A DNA stretch of 64,000 nt from positions 6,687,320-6,751,319 of the forward strand of contig CM026424.1 in the NCBI GenBank assembly GCA_014871385.1, written 5' to 3'. The notes below the pieces were generated by a model. The model was given only the letters and a program-made list of their open reading frames with translations. It was not told the origin of the DNA and made no database searches. Below, piece after piece: positions 11,649 through 21,170 of the stretch. Within the stretch, counting starts at the first letter, position 1, and every line of letters begins with the position of its first letter. This DNA comes from Ceratodon purpureus (Eukaryota > Streptophyta > Bryopsida > Pseudoditrichales > Ditrichaceae). The position numbers and the translations under genes are program-made.

Positions 11649-13960
11649 ATGCAGCGAATGGTGCCTACTGATACCGTGATTCTCGAAACTGTTGCAGGCT
11701 CCGAAGAGCATGAGAGGGCTCGGGTGCGCAGGCGTGGCTACGAAGCCAACCGCCGCTGGCAAGATGCGTGGGCTGCCCGCCTCCCCTGGGCTGAGAGTGT
11801 TGTCAATTCAGAGGGGAAGGTGGTGCAAGTGCGTTGCGCTATCTGTAGTACAATTGAGGGGCGAGAGAAACTGTTGGTTCCTAAGATTGACTCTCTCTGG
11901 AAACATGCAGGGCGTAGGAAAGCAACTGCTACAGTCGGGAAAGTTAAGGTGGGTGAGTATTTTTTTTTATCTAATAACGCTCATGTGAAGAACGAGAAAT
12001 CTTACTTTGCCCGGCAGGGCCTGTCCGGGGACACAATTGTGCAGATGGTGTCTCGTGACGCCATTATGGAGCGGAGGAGGAAGCTTGTGCAGTTTCGATC
12101 AGTTTTCTGGCTCTTGCGGCATGGGCGCCCAATGACAGATTTCGAAAACTGTAGGGAGCTCTATGAGCAGCTGAACGTGCCGGACTGTCCTCGCAATCAC
12201 TGGAGCTCCATGGCCGGGTGGGAGATGGCGGACTCAATTGGCCATGTCCTGGCAGATCACAGCAAGGAGGTCATCGGGAAAGCCAGATTCTTCAGCCTCT
12301 CGGCTGATGAGGTAACGTCAGTGGACGGGCAGTCTTGGCTGTCGATTCACTTGTACATTTGCATTGGATTTCGTCGTGTTTCAATTCTGTTGGCTTTGTT
12401 GCGGTTGGTGGATGGGAATTCTGCAAATGCAGTGAGAGAGGCTGTCGAGACTATGGTCTCGCACCACACTGGCTTGAACCTGAGCAGGTTGCCGAGAGGC
12501 TCATGTGCTTCGGCGCAGATGGTGTTGCAGTGTTTCAGGGGTGTAAGACAGGGGTGGGAGTGCAATTGAAGGAACATGTGGCGCCTTTTTTATTTGTGAT
12601 ACATTGCTTTGCTCATAGAACAAACCTGGCTGTTGAGCCACTGTCGAATTTGCCTTTGGTTAAAAAGTTGGAGGATTTGTGTCATGTTACTTACTCGTAT
12701 TTCAGCCATAGCTCCAAACGACATCTTGAGTTCCAGAAACTTGCTGACGTGGTGGAAACAGAGGGTTTGGCAATACTTCGAAATGTGAAAACTAGGTGGA
12801 TTTCTCTACTGGATCCGCTCAGGAGGCTCATGGGCGAGTATAAAACCCTCATTGTGAAAATGGGAGAAGATGCAGCTGTGAAAGAGCCAGCAATGACTGA
12901 GAAGCAAATGGCTGCGCGAGATTCAGCCAGGCAGTGTTACGAAGCCCTCTGTGATGTTGGTACTTTGCTGTCTTTGCCGTGTCTCTTGCCCCTGCTTGAA
13001 TCAGTAAATTCCCTTATGAAATTTGCTCAAAGTCGCCATGTTTTTGTCTCTGATTACGTAGCTGCAGTGAAAATTTGCATTGGAGAGCTGTACCGGCTCT
13101 ATGATGACCCTGACACTGCCTTTCAGAGACCCGATTTCCAGATGTTTAGAGATATTTTGGACAACAAGTCCTATGCCATCACGCAGGAGTGGACCACAGA
13201 CCTGAATACAGGAGCTCAGTGCTTGGCATTCAAGATAGATGGCCACACATACTGTGCACACACCATGTGTGCTGCAACTAGGAAGAAGCTGCCGGTTACC
13301 GAGGCTGACCTTGAGCAGATCGTGGCCTCCATAAAGGGACAGTGCCGTGAGGCTGCACTGCAGCTTAGGGGCGACTTAGAGCTTCGATTCCCGAACTGTG
13401 AACTAATAAATTCTCTTTCTGTGGTTTTCCCGCAGTTTTGGCTCCAGCCTAATGCCGATGAGCTCTTTCCTCTCCATATGGCCACTCTGAAGGCTCAGTA
13501 TTGTGTGCCGAGATCAGTGAATTTGGGCACGAAAAAAGAGCCCAAGTTTCGGTAGGTTGATCCCCAACTGGATGCTCGGACATTGCTTGTCCAGACCTCG
13601 CTTTTCAAACTGACAATGAAGAGCAATTGTTCAGCAGCCATGGAGGAGCCTCAGGATTTTAATCCTTTGACCAAATTGTGGCGGACTGTTGGACAAAACA
13701 GTCTCATGTTGTCCCGGCTTTCGGAATGGATCAAAGTGGCAGAACTCGCAGTTACCGCAGTACTTGGAAGCGTGGAGGATGAGAGAACTTTTAGTACTCT
13801 CTCCTTCATGAAATCGAAGCTACGTAATCGATTGGGGGGGCACCTTGATACCTGTGTAAAAGTGTATGCTCAGGATTTCTACACTCAGGAAACGTTCCCT
13901 TATCAGACCGCAATCAGTCACTGGAGGGATGGAAAAGTAAGAAGGGGTGCTACCATGTAA
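11649..13960 (+). pseudogene. hAT superfamily transposase, broken by one frameshift and one stop
   Basis: The first segment (11649 to about 12479) carries a BED-like N-terminal part (VRCAICS), then HGRPMTDFEN, LSADEVTSVDGQSW and HLYI. These are typical of the plant/animal hAT group related to ZNF862/C17orf113-type proteins. The second segment (from about 12482, another frame) continues with CFGADGVAVFQG, HCFAHRTNLAV and VKTRWISLLDP. Joining the two requires one missing base near 12480-12481. An in-frame TAG at 13553-13555 interrupts before the C-terminal dimerisation domain (GSVEDERTFSTLSFMKSKLRNRL, 13760-13840), which then stays open to TAA at 13960. The first two catalytic aspartates (SADEV, GADG) are present. 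An acidic, proline-rich frame at 11231-11671 lies just upstream and may be a lost 5' exon. One frameshift plus one stop over about 770 residues suggests fairly recent death. Confidence 0.8.
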
Positions 13961-14055
13961 GGATTTCGAGAACCTCTGTTTCCATCATGACGGCAAGCTT
14001 TTGCAAGTCATGAATTTTTAAAAGAATTTTACTAACTTGTGGTGGGTGGGTGGGA

Positions 14056-14109
14056 GTGCTAGCTGCAATGGGCAGGGCTGCAAAGCCGGGGTTCAATTCC
14101 CCCTAGCAC
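14056..14109 (+). other. tRNA-like fold with Pol III B box, no anticodon arm
   Basis: A 7-bp stem GTGCTAG/CTAGCAC closes a 54-nt sequence. It holds a D-arm-like hairpin (TGCA..TGCA) and a T-arm-like hairpin GGGGTTCAATTCCCC. GGTTCAATTCC fits the Pol III B-box consensus; a weak A-box-like TAGCTGCAATGGG lies ahead. At 54 nt it is too short for a normal tRNA and has no anticodon arm. It is more likely a degenerate tRNA or the head of a tRNA-derived SINE trapped in the 3' part of the transposon. Confidence 0.45.
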
Positions 14110-14175
14110 TTGTTTGGAATTTCTCGGAATTGTGTATGTGGTTCATGTATGTGTTTTATGTATGTTTATAAATCT

Positions 14176-14258
14176 GAATTCGCAACTGTTGCTTTGTTTG
14201 GAATTCTGAATTCGCCACTGTTGCTTTGTTTGGAATTCTGAATTCGCCAAGTTTGCTT
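14176..14258 (+). repeat. 32-bp tandem repeat, 2.6 units
   Basis: Units start at 14176, 14208 and 14240 (partial). Each begins GAATTCGCCACTG (GAATTCGCAACTG in the first) and ends TTTGGAATTCT. It lies inside the 10648-14646 transposon, downstream of the transposase. Confidence 0.85.
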
Positions 14259-14648
14259 ACTGTAGAGATGATAAGTAGCCAATTTTTCAATTTTTTTTAT
14301 TACTTAGTCGCCAGGAGTCTGTACAGTTCTGCCATCGAAACAGTAATGTCATCGCCAAATCCACATCTCCCAAATTTTAAATAATCGCCATGTTTTCCTC
14401 TGAATTTTTACACTGTAGAGCCACTTCTACCGCACCTCAGAGTTACAGGAAGCGTCTCGCACCTCCCTCTGTAAAACTTAAAAAAATCCCTGACCAAATG
14501 GCACTTGAAAACCATGTTAAGCCAAATGAAACTTGAAATCCGTATTATACCAAATGACACTTTCAATTAAAATTAGCAAGATTCAAGGGCCGGCGTCACT
14601 GTGCTTAATCCTGACCCCAAATGGAAACCACGGTTTCAAGAGGGAGTA

Positions 14649-15461
14649 GTCCCTATGCTTATTCATAGCTCAGAGTCTCGGCCACTTCAGAGACATGTGA
14701 TGATTGACTTATGAGTTTGGCAACACCCTAACTTTCACAATCTTATTCCGTGAGGGTCGTGCCAGACCGGAGCATTGATAACTTTGGTTTAGTTCTAGAG
14801 GAGATAAGAAAGCACTGTAATTATTTCAAGTCCCTCCTCAAACCGGTAATCACTTGTGAGTAACCCAAGTAAGGACACGACACACATTGTCACAAGAACC
14901 TCGACTATATATCACGTGCAGTCAATCCTGGGGTGCACAGCTGTGGCGCAAATGGCCATCCTGCTACACAAAAGAACCTTGGTATCCGAAAGGACGATTC
15001 TCGACCAAAAAGCATATCCAAACCACGAAGCCGATCTGCTAAAACGAGTTAATGCTCTTGAATCACGAGTATAGCATGCCAGATAGCATATCTCAGGATC
15101 AGACACATCTGACTCATAAACTCACCACGTCAAGTCATTCACCGAACATTCCACGATTCAAGCCTCCAGATACCTTTCGAGCTGCGCTACAGTAACATTG
15201 GCGCATGGTTTAATTTCCTCGTGCACATTCACGATCTTGATCGATCGGCCTCCGCTGCACTCCAGGACTCATCCGCCAGAAGGCTATATAAACGATCCAT
15301 TCGATCGCAACTCAACTCACACCAGCCCGACGTCCTCTCTAAATCTTCTCTCCTCTTTACATCTGCCTCCCGGCACTTGCAGTCAGTCCTTCGCTCACTC
15401 TCGATCATTTCAACTCTCTAGCTCTCGGCGTCCAGCTAGTCCATCTGAAGCGCCCGTCACC
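14649..15461 (+). repeat. Duplicated upstream block of lectin A
   Basis: This 0.8 kb block is a close but not identical copy of 40850-41655 upstream of lectin D, including GAGTAACCCAAGTAAGGACACGA, CGAAAGGACGATTCTCGACCA and the promoter. Identity looks clearly lower than in the lectin coding sequences that follow. No gene is seen in it; the open frame at 14856-15074 is not conserved as an intact frame in the sister block. Confidence 0.75.
15284..15292 (+). promoter_or_regulatory. TATA box of lectin A
   Basis: CTATATAAA, about 170 bp upstream of the lectin ATG and conserved in place in all five near-identical copies. Transcription should start about 30 bp downstream. That excludes the longer in-frame upstream starts, which lie before the TATA box. 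Confidence 0.75.
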
Positions 15462-15896
15462 ATGTCTTACGCCATCCACGTGAGGGTCATCCAGACCAAC
15501 CCCTCCAACTGGTTCAACATCGTCGAGAAGACCAACTGGCACTACGCCAACGGAGGCACCTGGGCAGATTGTGATGGCGACCACACGCTGACCATGGGCG
15601 GCAGCGGCACCTCCGGCATGCTGCGCTTCAAGAACGCGGCAGGCGACTACTTGCTGGTGGCGCTGGGGATCCACAACTACAAGCGGTGGTGCGACATTGT
15701 GACGGATGCCAAGTCCAGCGACACGGGCGTGGTGATCAACCCGACGTACTACGCCGACGGCAGCGGCAGCCGGGGTGAGATGCTGTGGAAGCAGCTGGCG
15801 AATCTGGAGAAGACGACCTCCAAGGGCGTGAAGGTGAAGGTGGACTACTACAAGGAAGACGGCAACACTCTGTATGCCACCATCACCATCAGCTGA
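15462..15896 (+). CDS. Fungal fruit-body (ABA) type lectin, copy A
   Basis: Encodes a 144-residue single-domain protein without introns, signal peptide or membrane segment, so probably cytosolic or nucleocytoplasmic. It has the hallmarks of the fungal fruit-body lectin family (Agaricus bisporus agglutinin type): GGSGTSGMLRF at residues 46-56, HNYKRWCDIV in the middle, VVINPTYY, and a C-terminal VDYYKEDGNTLYATITI strand. Family members bind the T-antigen disaccharide and N-acetylglucosamine and often act in defence; the ligand of this copy is not shown by sequence. The start is ATG 15462 in CACCATGTC context; the same frame is open upstream but runs into the promoter. A GC-rich coding sequence sits in AT-rich DNA. 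It is convergent with copy B. Its coding sequence matches copy D up to the last two codons (Ser-TGA here, Gly-TAA in D). Confidence 0.93.
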   Translation: MSYAIHVRVIQTNPSNWFNIVEKTNWHYANGGTWADCDGDHTLTMGGSGTSGMLRFKNAAGDYLLVALGIHNYKRWCDIVTDAKSSDTGVVINPTYYADGSGSRGEMLWKQLANLEKTTSKGVKVKVDYYKEDGNTLYATITIS

Positions 15897-16049
15897 TTTC
15901 AGGGTTGAAATGGCTTTTCAGTCGTAGCTCGCAGCTGAATCAGATTAAGTGAGGGTTCATCGGCTAGAGTAGTACTGAGTTGGGATGGAGACATAAATTA
16001 CTGTTGTCACTTGAACTGTACATGTCGGGTGCTCGAAATGAGCCGATTC

Positions 16050-16055
16050 AATAAA
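16050..16055 (+). terminator. Poly(A) signal of lectin A
   Basis: AATAAA about 150 bp after the stop codon, within GATTCAATAAAATCC. It is conserved in copies A, B, D and E. Confidence 0.7.
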
Positions 16056-16913
16056 ATCCATGTTGCAATGCACTTCACTCTGAGTAGGCTTTTTCGAATT
16101 TGGATTTAGTAATCAATCCGAGTTGTTTCATATTCTATGCGAACTTAATGTGGTTCCGCTTTGTATTAGGAGCCACCAGCGCAGCTCATGTGTTGCAGTG
16201 ATTTTTAAAACATGTTTTTTGCAGTCGAGTTGAGTCTAAAAGTTGGTGAGTAAAGTATTAACCTACTTACATTAGTACTGGATGGGTGTTAGATAACGTT
16301 GAATATTTGAAAATGATCAAAATGACACGGTGGAGGGCTTTAGTGCCAACGCTTGCAAATGGTACATAAGTTGAAGTTTTAGTCAGGGGCCCTGATCTCG
16401 TCACCGGAGGATTTTGCTACGGCATCTAGATAACAGATGTATAGCTTAAGAAACTGATTCAATTCATCGTCCAAATAAACAGCTATGCTGAATAGTACCC
16501 AATGACCATGATCAAGAGATCGAAAACCATCTCAACGCTACAGCTTTGCAGATGAAAGAACATGTCTCTGAAGGCACCGGCTTTGCACCGGCTTTGCAAG
16601 TAACCAGACCGGAATCGGTACTTCCGAAATTACATGCATCCCCAAGTACGGCAGCACTCCAAGAGCACTGACCGGCTGCTGCTCAAGCTCACAGAGATCA
16701 GTTCAGAGCCATGACACCTTTAAAAGCTCTATGACTCACGTTGACACTAATTCCACAACGCAAAAAAAAAAGTATGAAACACTACAAGCTCGAAAACCAC
16801 CTCAACGCTCAAGCTTTGCAGATCAAAGACCATGCCTGTAAAGCCACCGGGATTGCAAGGACCATAATTTGTACCAGACAGTGTTATACATTGCAACATG
16901 GATTTTATTGAAT

Positions 16914-16919
16914 CGGCTC
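16914..16919 (-). terminator. Poly(A) signal of lectin B
   Basis: AATAAA on the minus strand, in the same context as in copy A, about 145 bp after the stop codon. Confidence 0.7.
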
Positions 16920-17062
16920 ATTTCGAGCACCCGACATGTACAGTTCAAGTGACAACAGTAATTTATGTCTCCATCCCAACTCAGTACTACTCTAGCCGAT
17001 GAACCCTCACTTAATCTGATTCAGCTGCGAGCTACGACTGAAAAGCCATTTCAACCCTGAAA

Positions 17063-17497
17063 TCAGCTGATGGTGATGGTGGCATACAGAGTGTTGCCGT
17101 CTTCCTTGTAGTAGTCCACCTTCACCTTCACGCCCTTGGAGGTCGTCTTCTCCAGATTCGCCAGCTGCTTCCACAGCATCTCACCCCGGCTGCCGCTGCC
17201 GTCGGCGTAGTACGTCGGGTTGATCACCACGCCCGTGTCGCTGGACTTGGCATCCGTCACAATGTCGCACCACCGCTTGTAGTTGTGGATCCCCAGCGCC
17301 ACCAGCAAGTAGTCGCCTGCCGCGTTCTTGAAGCGCAGCATGCCGGAGGTGCCGCTGCCGCCCATGGTCAGCGTGTGGTCGCCATCACAATCTGCCCAGG
17401 TGCCTCCGTTGGCGTAGTGCCAGTTGGTCTTCTCGACGATGTTGAACCAGTTGGAGGGGTTGGTCTGGATGACCCTCACGTGGATGGCGTAAGACAT
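17063..17497 (-). CDS. Fungal fruit-body (ABA) type lectin, copy B
   Basis: The 144-residue product is identical to copy A, including the terminal Ser-TGA, with the same GSGTSG, HNYKRWCDIV and VVINPTYY motifs. It lies tail to tail with copy A, 1166 bp away. The 3' untranslated regions of A and B are also nearly identical, whereas their 5' flanks diverge beyond the promoter: B shares its far 5' flank with copies C and E, not with A. The start is ATG at 17497 in CACCATGTC context, downstream of the TATA box at 17667-17675. Identity at silent sites with copies whose flanks have drifted suggests gene conversion. Confidence 0.93.
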   Translation of the reverse strand: MSYAIHVRVIQTNPSNWFNIVEKTNWHYANGGTWADCDGDHTLTMGGSGTSGMLRFKNAAGDYLLVALGIHNYKRWCDIVTDAKSSDTGVVINPTYYADGSGSRGEMLWKQLANLEKTTSKGVKVKVDYYKEDGNTLYATITIS

Positions 17498-20400
17498 GGT
17501 GACGGGCGCTTCAGATGGACTAGCTGGACGCCGAGAGCTAGAGAGTTGAAATGATCGAGAGTGAGCGAAGGACTGACTGCAAGTGCCGGGAGGCAGATGT
17601 AAAGAGGAGAGAAGATTTAGAGAGGACGTCGGGCTGGTGTGAGTTGAGTTGCGATCGAATGGATCGTTTATATAGCCTTCTGGCGGATGAGTCCTGGAGT
17701 GCAGCGGAGGCTGATCGATTAAGATAGTGGATGTGCACGAGCGAATTAAGTGAGTCATGAACAGCGTACCTGCACAAGTTTCTTGCTTGTGGATTGATAA
17801 TTTACTAACGTATATGGCATGGCGTGCTCATGATTTAGTTCTGTCAGGCTCTCGGACATATTTGACTTACATTGATAACTCGTGGGATAATCGGGTCCTA
17901 GTGTGACAGATTATCTTGCTGGTTGGATAAGCCTACCAACCTGAATATGAAGAATCAGCAGGGGCTGGCCATGATTTATATTTAGTTAATTGCAAGTTGC
18001 AACACCTGTGGCCATTTGAACATGTGTGGGAGTCGGGACTGTTGACATCGAAATACTTGGAAGGGTCCTACCTGACGCTGTCAGGTGGTTTGGATGTTCA
18101 AAAATAAGGTTAAACATTGATCCATGCATCTGGGATGGCCGGAGCTCTAAGGAGTTGTTGCCGGTGAGTGTGTTCGGAGACTCCCATTCATGATTCAAGA
18201 ACAGTTCTAGGGTTTTTGCATTCTACAGTAATGCTGAGTTTTCGACTGAAATGCTTTCCAGATGCTGTTCCTTAATTTACACACCTTCCTTCTTTTTTTC
18301 CTCAGATTTTTTCAGAGTTTTGTTTTGTTTTTTGTTTTTGTTTTTTTTTCTTACAAATATTCAGCTTATGGATCTTGGGCTCTTGGCTTGGCCCTCAGCT
18401 TCATGTTATGAGTGGCAAGAGGGCATCGTACCTCACAAAATCTAATGACTTTCAATAATGTATTATAGTTTCACAATCCAAGAATTTGGAGTCTCATTGT
18501 AAATTGGGATAGAAATTTTATTAATGGATTTGTCCCAATGTAAAGGGACTCTAAATAGGCCACCGAGACTTCGATAGTGTGTGCTATCTATGATCCTGTA
18601 CATTCTCTCAAGGATGATATTAGCAAGAAATTTAGTGCAATCAAAAGAAAAAATATGATTTATTCATTTGAAGCAAAGAATTCTAAACTTGTAGAAATTA
18701 TCAAGGGTGTTTCTTTGACTATGTTTCACCAAAAAATGCTCCAAAATTCCCATTCCAATGTAAAAAGCATGAATGACTAAATAATCATTTTTTTCTAATT
18801 CTTATTGTAAGATCTTCAACTAGACTATTGTAGTATATAGCATAATAAATTTCATCACAATCAACCATAGAGAGTAAGATATTATAGCCATTGAAATTGA
18901 TAACAAACTTTTTGGACACAATTTTTGACTTTTTGACACACTCTATTCTCTGATTTTTTTTTTTCTTAGATTTTTTGCATTATGGATTTTAGGGGTTTTG
19001 GTGCATGATGAAGATGACTAAGTTGCAGCTAATTTGATTAAAAAAAATTACACACAAAAAAACAAGTGTAACATGTTGAAAACAATATTTTAATTAAGTC
19101 AAATATAAAAGAAAAATAATTCATATTTCTTTCCTAGAAGTTCCATTATTTCATAAAGTCCAAATCCAAAGGGTCAAAGTAATGATTGATGTCCATCCTT
19201 CAAGTGAAAAATAAAAATAAAAATAAAAATGAATTTTTTTAACTTTTATGATGAAAAGGAGAAGTTTTTTTTAGTACAGTGCTCAAAACGGTAAGAAAAT
19301 TTTCATATTTTGTAGAGTGAAAATTTTGTATTGAAAGGAGTTTTTTTTCGGGAAATCTCAAAGATGACAACATTAAGTATTCATAGAAATATTCTTAAAG
19401 GTAACAGATGCATTTAGCATGGTTGCCCAAATTGCTTACCGGATATAAAATTCCACTTTAGTTACCATAATTATTTTTAAAAAAATCCAATTGAAAAAAA
19501 AAATATTACCCCAAAGTTCTTCAAATTTTTAATTGTAAGATCTTGTACATAAGCCTATTTAAAGGTAATTTAAAATTTTGACCTTTGGATATCTATCATT
19601 TGCAAGATCATAACATCCAAAGTTTGTTTAAAACTATTTTAGGCCTTGCTCGAGAGGCATTGTCACCATGGTGCAAAGGGGTAGGTGAAGATTTTACCCC
19701 AAACATTTTGCTCATATTTTTTTCCATGTAGGTGATCAAGTTGGGTACCTCCATGCACAATGTGAGAGATTCATTCCTTTTCTTGACCTTCGTGCAAATT
19801 GTTTCAAGAAGCAGGTCTGATAACAATGATATAGTAAAACATGCATGACGTTATGAATACTTGGTTTTAGAAAAATTTAAACAGTAATAAGGTGCCTTTA
19901 TGAGTTTGTGATTTTTGAGAAAAATTATTTTTTGAAAAATTCCAAAATATCAGATTTTGACAGATTTGGAAAGAAATAATTCAAAAATTATTGAAAACTT
20001 TGAAGTTTGTCTATGTAAATTTTGAAGGTTGCCCTTGTAAAATTGGAAGAATTTTTGACATGGGGGTCTCTTTTGAATTTGAGTAGTGATTTGGTTATAA
20101 TTTATAAACATATTTCTAAATTTTTTTATTTAAAAAAACCTAATTTTAAACTGCCCATTTTGGACTTGAAACCTAAAATTTCTAGATGAAAGTCTTAAAA
20201 TTGGAATTTGGCTTTGAAATATTTTCTTACATACACCTTGCACTACAGGGAGCATCTACTAAAACTTTTAGGAAAAAATAACAATTTTAACCTCTCCATC
20301 TAGGCTACCTAAAATTGCAAAATGTTGGTTTGACATTTTTTGGATTTTTAGGGATTAATTGATCTTAGTAAGTGTTGATAAATTTAAACCTTTTGGTATT

Positions 20401-21170
20401 CTTCAAATTTTGTTAATTCTTGTCAATTCTTATTTAGGTGAGACTTTAGTAACTATCTTTAGATTAAGACTTTTGTTTTCTAAATCATTTTTTTTCCACC
20501 AAAGACTACAATAAAGGAATATTTGTAAATGGCTCAAATCAATGAAAAATCATATATTGTTTGTCCTTTAGTTCTTTCATTCTAACTTTTAATAGTAATT
20601 TAAAAACTTTATCTTATCTTTGGATAAAATTGATTTTTAAATGTTATATAAGGTAGAGACAACTAAAACCACCAGCATCCTCAGAACCAACCTGTAGATC
20701 TCTCCAGAACCGCAACTTGGCTACACTGGTATTGTCAGACCACTCAATTCAAACTGACCAATCAAAACACTCAAAAAGCTAGTGGTTTTGGGCCGGATCA
20801 TGAGTGAAAATTAGTACCAACTAGGTGTGACAATGGAAAAGTCTACATATCAGTTTTGGGTCTCCAAGTACTTTTGCCTTTGAAAATTAGTACCTATTTG
20901 TGTATTGGGAAAAAAAAAATGAAAAAATTTGCATTCTATGAGAAATCTATTTTTCAAGTTTCAACACGTGAAAATTACACCTCAAAAAAAAGTTATAACC
21001 GTAAAAAAAAAGGCTCAAAATCCTTAAGTTGGTGGTTTTAGGTGTCTCTACCTTAATTTGATTGTACCGTGATATAAATAACGACAAGTGGTCAAAACAT
21101 TTTAAATTGTGATTTTACTCTTGGCCTTGAAAGTACATGTATGGAGGTCCTATCAAACAACTATGTTTTG
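17498..21170 (-). repeat. Lectin-block flank R1 (copy 1 of a ~4 kb duplicated segment)
   Basis: Behind lectin B the sequence follows, with drift and indels, the flanks of lectins C (27926-31560) and E (43371-44241 plus 58558-61690). Shared landmarks are CATTTGAACATGTGTGGGA (about 18014), CAAATATTCAGCT (about 18355), the AT-rich stretch with TGATTAATGAATC-like sequence, and GACAAGTGGTCAAAAC near 21080. At about 18450 it reads CAATAATGTATT without interruption, the empty site of the MITE found in R2. No gene is supported; short frames at 18251-18445 and 18577-18780 are AT-rich and not conserved. Confidence 0.7.
17667..17675 (-). promoter_or_regulatory. TATA box of lectin B
   Basis: TATATAAAC on the minus strand, about 170 bp before the start codon, in the same position as in the other copies. 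Confidence 0.7.

Larger units (their letters stand above)
10648..14646 (+). mobile_element. 4.0 kb DNA transposon carrying an hAT-type transposase, Stowaway-like termini
   Basis: The left end begins CTCCCTCTCTTTCAC and reaches an inner GAAACCATGGTTTC palindrome. The right end, read inward, begins CTCCCTCTTG followed by AAACCGTGGTTTC. The dinucleotide TA flanks both sides (10646-10647 and 14647-14648). The duplicated block upstream of lectin D (about 40830-40855) is uninterrupted and has a single TA at the matching place, so it serves as an empty site. Termini starting CTCCCTC with TA target duplication are known from Stowaway (Tc1/mariner) elements. The encoded protein, however, is hAT-like, and hAT elements normally duplicate 8 bp. 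Either the hAT copy is nested in a Stowaway-like element or the termini belong to an unusual hAT lineage. The coding region is broken, so this copy is not autonomous. Confidence 0.7.
15897..17062. other. Spacer between convergent lectins A and B
   Basis: Contains the 3' untranslated regions of A and B, which are nearly identical and inverted. Between them is a unique core with two related segments, each holding CTCAACGCT..GCTTTGCAGAT (near 16530-16560 and 16800-16830). The core flank next to A (from about 16070, CACTTCACTCTGAG) matches the flank next to E, and the flank next to B (TACCAGACAGTGTTATA, about 16872-16888) matches the flank next to D. The core is thus inverted relative to the D/E pair. 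No gene is seen. Confidence 0.75.

Noticed and set aside
11294-11762. Antisense frames over the hAT 5' region
   Set aside because: They are shadows of a GC-rich, proline-coding stretch and have no domain.
10640-14660. 8-bp target-site duplication expected for an hAT element
   Set aside because: No matching 8-mers flank the CTCCCTC ends; only TA is shared, and the paralogous empty site supports TA.
15198-15461. In-frame upstream extension of lectin A (and the same for B) adding about 88 residues
   Set aside because: The TATA box at 15284 lies inside it, the extension is not kept in frame in copies C-E, and the ABA-type lectin domain starts at ATG 15462.
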